Shown here: positions 61,933-64,000 of the stretch, one piece after another | How the letters are laid out: each line of letters opens with the position of its first letter | How positions within the stretch are numbered: position 1 is the stretch's first letter | From: an uncultured Tenacibaculum sp. | GTDB lineage: Bacteria > Bacteroidota > Bacteroidia > Flavobacteriales > Flavobacteriaceae | DNA length: 64,000 bases | Direction of reading: 5' to 3' | Assembly: GCF_947494125.1 (NCBI RefSeq) | Contig: NZ_CANLTU010000001.1 | Coordinates: forward strand, 496,001-560,000 | The notes under the pieces: model-generated | The model's database searches: none | What the model saw: only the letters and a program-made list of their open reading frames with translations | What the model was told of the DNA's origin: nothing | Program-made: the position numbers and the translations under genes

Positions 61933-62265
61933 TTTTTAGGGTTTTAAATTTAGTTATGTTTGTGTTTTGTTTAACTGTTGTAAAAGTACTGTACGTTAGT
62001 TGTTTATATGTTTTTGTCTAATTAGTAAATGGTTTTTATATAGTTAAAAAATTGATGCTAGAGTTGTAGTTAACATTTCAATAATATTGAAGTATTGTAA
62101 TTATTTGGTTTGAAAAATTATATTGAATTTAGCTGAAACCGTTGCTTTTTTAAGAATATAATATAGAATCTGTATTATTATAATAATATTGTAAAAAGTT
62201 AAGGTTAGCTTTATGTTTATAACTGTAGTTTATTTTTGTACTTTCGAGACATAAATTAATATTTA
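61933..62265. other. Intergenic region of 333 bp between divergent genes
   Basis: It is very AT-rich. The only element I can support is the -7 box TATTTTTG at 62231-62238 of the gene to its right. Several short dyads (for example TTCAATAATATTGAA at 62077-62091) are at the level expected by chance in such AT-rich DNA. Confidence 0.6.
62231..62238 (+). promoter_or_regulatory. -7 promoter element of the EEP-family gene
   Basis: TATTTTTG matches TAnnTTTG and lies 27 bp before the ATG at 62266. Confidence 0.45.
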
Positions 62266-63225
62266 ATGTCAATTAAAAGAAGGAAGAACATATTTACTGT
62301 TGCTTTTTATAACGTAGAAAACTTATTTGATACAGTAAATAATCCATTTACTGCCGATGATGATTTTACTCCATTAAGTAAACGTAATTGGAATGAGAAA
62401 AAATACTACCATAAAATAAAGAAAATATCCTCAGTTATTAGTCAATTAGGCAATAAACAATCTGCTTATCCACCGGCTCTTGTTGGCCTAGTTGAGGTTG
62501 AAAATAGTAGCGTTGTAAAAGACCTTATTAAGCATAAAAACTTGTCATATTTTAATTATGATTTCATTCATTATGATTCACCAGATGAAAGAGGAATTGA
62601 TGTAGCACTGGTGTATAATAAAGATTTTTTTGAGGTTGTTTCCTCTGAAACGCATACATTACATTTAACTGATGATAGAGGAGAAGTAGATTATACGCGC
62701 GATTTATTAGTTGTTACTGGACGATTAAATGGAGAATTAGTCAATGTTTTAGTAAATCATTGGCCATCACGTAGAGATGGGGATGAAGAGACAAAAGGAA
62801 ACCGTATTAAGGCAGCTAAATTAGCTCAAGAAGTTATTGAGACTATTAAGTACAAAGAAAAGGATTCAAAATTTATTATAATGGGAGATTTTAACGATGA
62901 TCCTACTAGTGAAAGTGTCAAAGATTTCTTGGTTACTGATGACTTATATAATCCTATGAAGTCGTTATTTAAAGAAGGGAAAGGAACCTCAACATTTTAT
63001 GGTGAATGGCATATGTTTGATCAAATTATCTTTTCAAGAGATTTCTTTGATTCAGAAAAGAGTTCACATACCTTTTTAAAAGCTAAAATTTTAAATAAAG
63101 ATTGGTTGCGTACTAATAGAGGTAAGTTTAAAGGAAGCCCTTTTAGAACGTATATAGGACCGTGGTATAAAGGAGGTTTTTCAGATCATTTTCCAATATA
63201 CATTACTTTAGAAAAAGATGATTAA
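62266..63225 (+). CDS. Endonuclease/exonuclease/phosphatase family protein
   Basis: This 319-aa metal-dependent phosphodiesterase has FYNVENLFDT (about residues 14-23), GLVEVEN for the metal-binding Glu (about 76), NHWPSRRDG (about 164-172) and GDFNDDP (about 207-213), ending with FSDHFPI for the last His. These are the catalytic blocks of the EEP superfamily; the group includes nucleases and phospholipid phosphatases. There is no clear signal peptide. It is a single gene ended by a hairpin at 63229-63261. The substrate is not known. Confidence 0.88.
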   Translation: MSIKRRKNIFTVAFYNVENLFDTVNNPFTADDDFTPLSKRNWNEKKYYHKIKKISSVISQLGNKQSAYPPALVGLVEVENSSVVKDLIKHKNLSYFNYDFIHYDSPDERGIDVALVYNKDFFEVVSSETHTLHLTDDRGEVDYTRDLLVVTGRLNGELVNVLVNHWPSRRDGDEETKGNRIKAAKLAQEVIETIKYKEKDSKFIIMGDFNDDPTSESVKDFLVTDDLYNPMKSLFKEGKGTSTFYGEWHMFDQIIFSRDFFDSEKSSHTFLKAKILNKDWLRTNRGKFKGSPFRTYIGPWYKGGFSDHFPIYITLEKDD

Positions 63226-63228
63226 TAA

Positions 63229-63261
63229 AAAATCCCGAGAATTTTCTCGGGATTTTTTATT
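63229..63261. terminator. Bidirectional terminator between the EEP gene and glmS
   Basis: AAAAAATCCCGAGAA / TTCTCGGGATTTTTT pair around TTT, with A and T tracts; it serves both converging genes. Confidence 0.9.
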
Positions 63262-63284
63262 ATTTAAAACTAAATCTTCTTTGT

Positions 63285-64000
63285 TTATTCAACAGTAACA
63301 GATTTTGCTAAGTTTCTTGGTTGGTCTACATTTTTTCCTAACATTACTGCTATATGATATGATAACAATTGTAAAGGTATTGTAGTTAATAAAGGAGTTA
63401 ATGCTTCCTCCGTATCTGGTATTTCAATTACATGATCTGCAATCTCTTTAACAGTAACATCACCTTCGGTTACAATAGCAATAATTTTACCGCTTCTAGA
63501 TTTTATCTCTTGAATATTACTTACTACCTTTTCATAATGCCCCTTGTTAGTTGCTATTACAAAAATTGGCATATTTTCATCAATAAGTGCTATAGGACCA
63601 TGTTTCATTTCTGCTGCAGGATATCCTTCAGCATGAATGTAAGAAATCTCTTTTAATTTAAGAGCTCCTTCTAAAGCAACTGGGAAGTTAAAACCTCTAC
63701 CTAAATATAAACAGTTGGTTGCATCTTTATAAACACTTGCAATTTCTTGAACCTTAGAATCTATTTCTAATAATTTCTCTACCTGATTAGGAATTTGTTG
63801 CATCGTTTGTAAATATGTATTTACAGCCGATTTAGATAAAGTTCCTTTAGCTTGTGCTAGTTTTAATGCAATTAAAGTTAATACAGTTATTTGCGTTGTA
63901 AAAGCTTTTGTTGAAGCTACTCCAATTTCTGGACCAGCGTGCGTATAAGCTCCTGCGTGTGTTTCTCTAGCGATAGAAGAACCAACAACATTACATACAC
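63285..64000 (-). CDS. glmS: Glutamine--fructose-6-phosphate aminotransferase, C-terminal part (5' end outside window)
   Basis: The minus-strand frame is open from the window edge to the stop at 63285, giving about 238 residues of the isomerase (two SIS domains) half of GlmS, which makes glucosamine-6-phosphate for cell-wall and lipopolysaccharide synthesis. Characteristic parts are GSSIARETHAGAYTHAGPEIGVASTKAFTTQ near the edge, CLYLGRGFNFPVALEGALKLKE, EGYPAAEMKHGPIALID and the C-terminal PRNLAKSVTVE. The ATG at 63803 is internal and not the start. The N-terminal glutaminase half lies beyond position 64000. Confidence 0.95.
   Translation of the reverse strand, partial: VCNVVGSSIARETHAGAYTHAGPEIGVASTKAFTTQITVLTLIALKLAQAKGTLSKSAVNTYLQTMQQIPNQVEKLLEIDSKVQEIASVYKDATNCLYLGRGFNFPVALEGALKLKEISYIHAEGYPAAEMKHGPIALIDENMPIFVIATNKGHYEKVVSNIQEIKSRSGKIIAIVTEGDVTVKEIADHVIEIPDTEEALTPLLTTIPLQLLSYHIAVMLGKNVDQPRNLAKSVTVE

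Noticed and set aside
62077..62091. TTCAATAATATTGAA dyad as an operator
   Set aside because: Made only of A/T plus two C/G pairs in a very AT-rich gap, so a chance origin is likely.
63285..63803. A separate 172-aa SIS-domain protein starting at ATG 63803
   Set aside because: The same frame continues without a stop to the window edge and encodes the preceding GlmS sequence, so the ATG is internal.

Overview
The window is a gene-dense, AT-rich stretch of a Flavobacteriaceae chromosome (Bacteroidota). The evidence is: the Bacteroidota promoter element TAnnTTTG ahead of many genes; lineage-restricted families (DUF4837, DUF5687, DUF6168, DUF4286, SprE/PorW); a split ATP synthase operon with no atpD or atpC; and short A/T-rich leaders rather than strong Shine-Dalgarno sites. 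SprE and the marine-type gene content suggest a gliding, type IX-secreting marine genus of the Tenacibaculum/Polaribacter kind, but the genus is not proven. No tRNA, rRNA, insertion sequence, prophage or CRISPR array was seen.

Layout. 1-4902: ketoacid CoA-transferase (scoAB), exonuclease III, a LysM lytic transglycosylase and a DUF4837 lipoprotein, all on the plus strand. 4925-7790: a DUF1761 membrane protein and a DUF5687/ATPase ABC exporter. 7880-17004: sprE, a bactofilin, atpZ, a DUF6168 protein and atpB-E-F-H-A-[FkbM methyltransferase]-G. 17059-19541: divergent dxs and rsmI. 19542-21930: a self-contained PadR regulator operon with three related membrane proteins and a two-site palindromic operator. 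22013-30813: a PaaE-like reductase, a LysE exporter, mgtE, rsmA, DUF4286, a TPR protein, a 47-residue small protein with a sigma-54-like promoter, serS and ribF. 30984-35305: a TonB-dependent receptor paired with a GDSL-type lipoprotein. 35615-41598: rseP, SCO, SdpI, a serine hydrolase, sufS and a Bax inhibitor-1 protein. 42015-47487: an M43 metalloprotease lipoprotein, a glycerophosphodiester phosphodiesterase, a ClC protein with an altered gate and a YfcC-type carrier. 47541-51403: a DUF6503, TPR, ArsR-like and DinB cluster facing an OsmC gene. 51460-59992: a lipocalin-like lipoprotein, aspS, an M50 protease, HopJ, a 41-bp tandem hairpin array, an M28 peptidase, an AGCS transporter and pheS. 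60180-64000: gdhA, a small secreted protein, an EEP-family protein and the 3' part of glmS, which runs off the window.

Most genes are housekeeping. The accessory points worth a second look are the methyltransferase inside the ATP synthase operon, the PadR operon and its double operator, the sigma-54-like small-protein unit, the ClC with Gln at the gating-Glu position, the exact-period 41-bp hairpin array, and start codons that sit 4-5 bp behind a -7 promoter box (dxs, rsmI, ClC), which predict leaderless messages.
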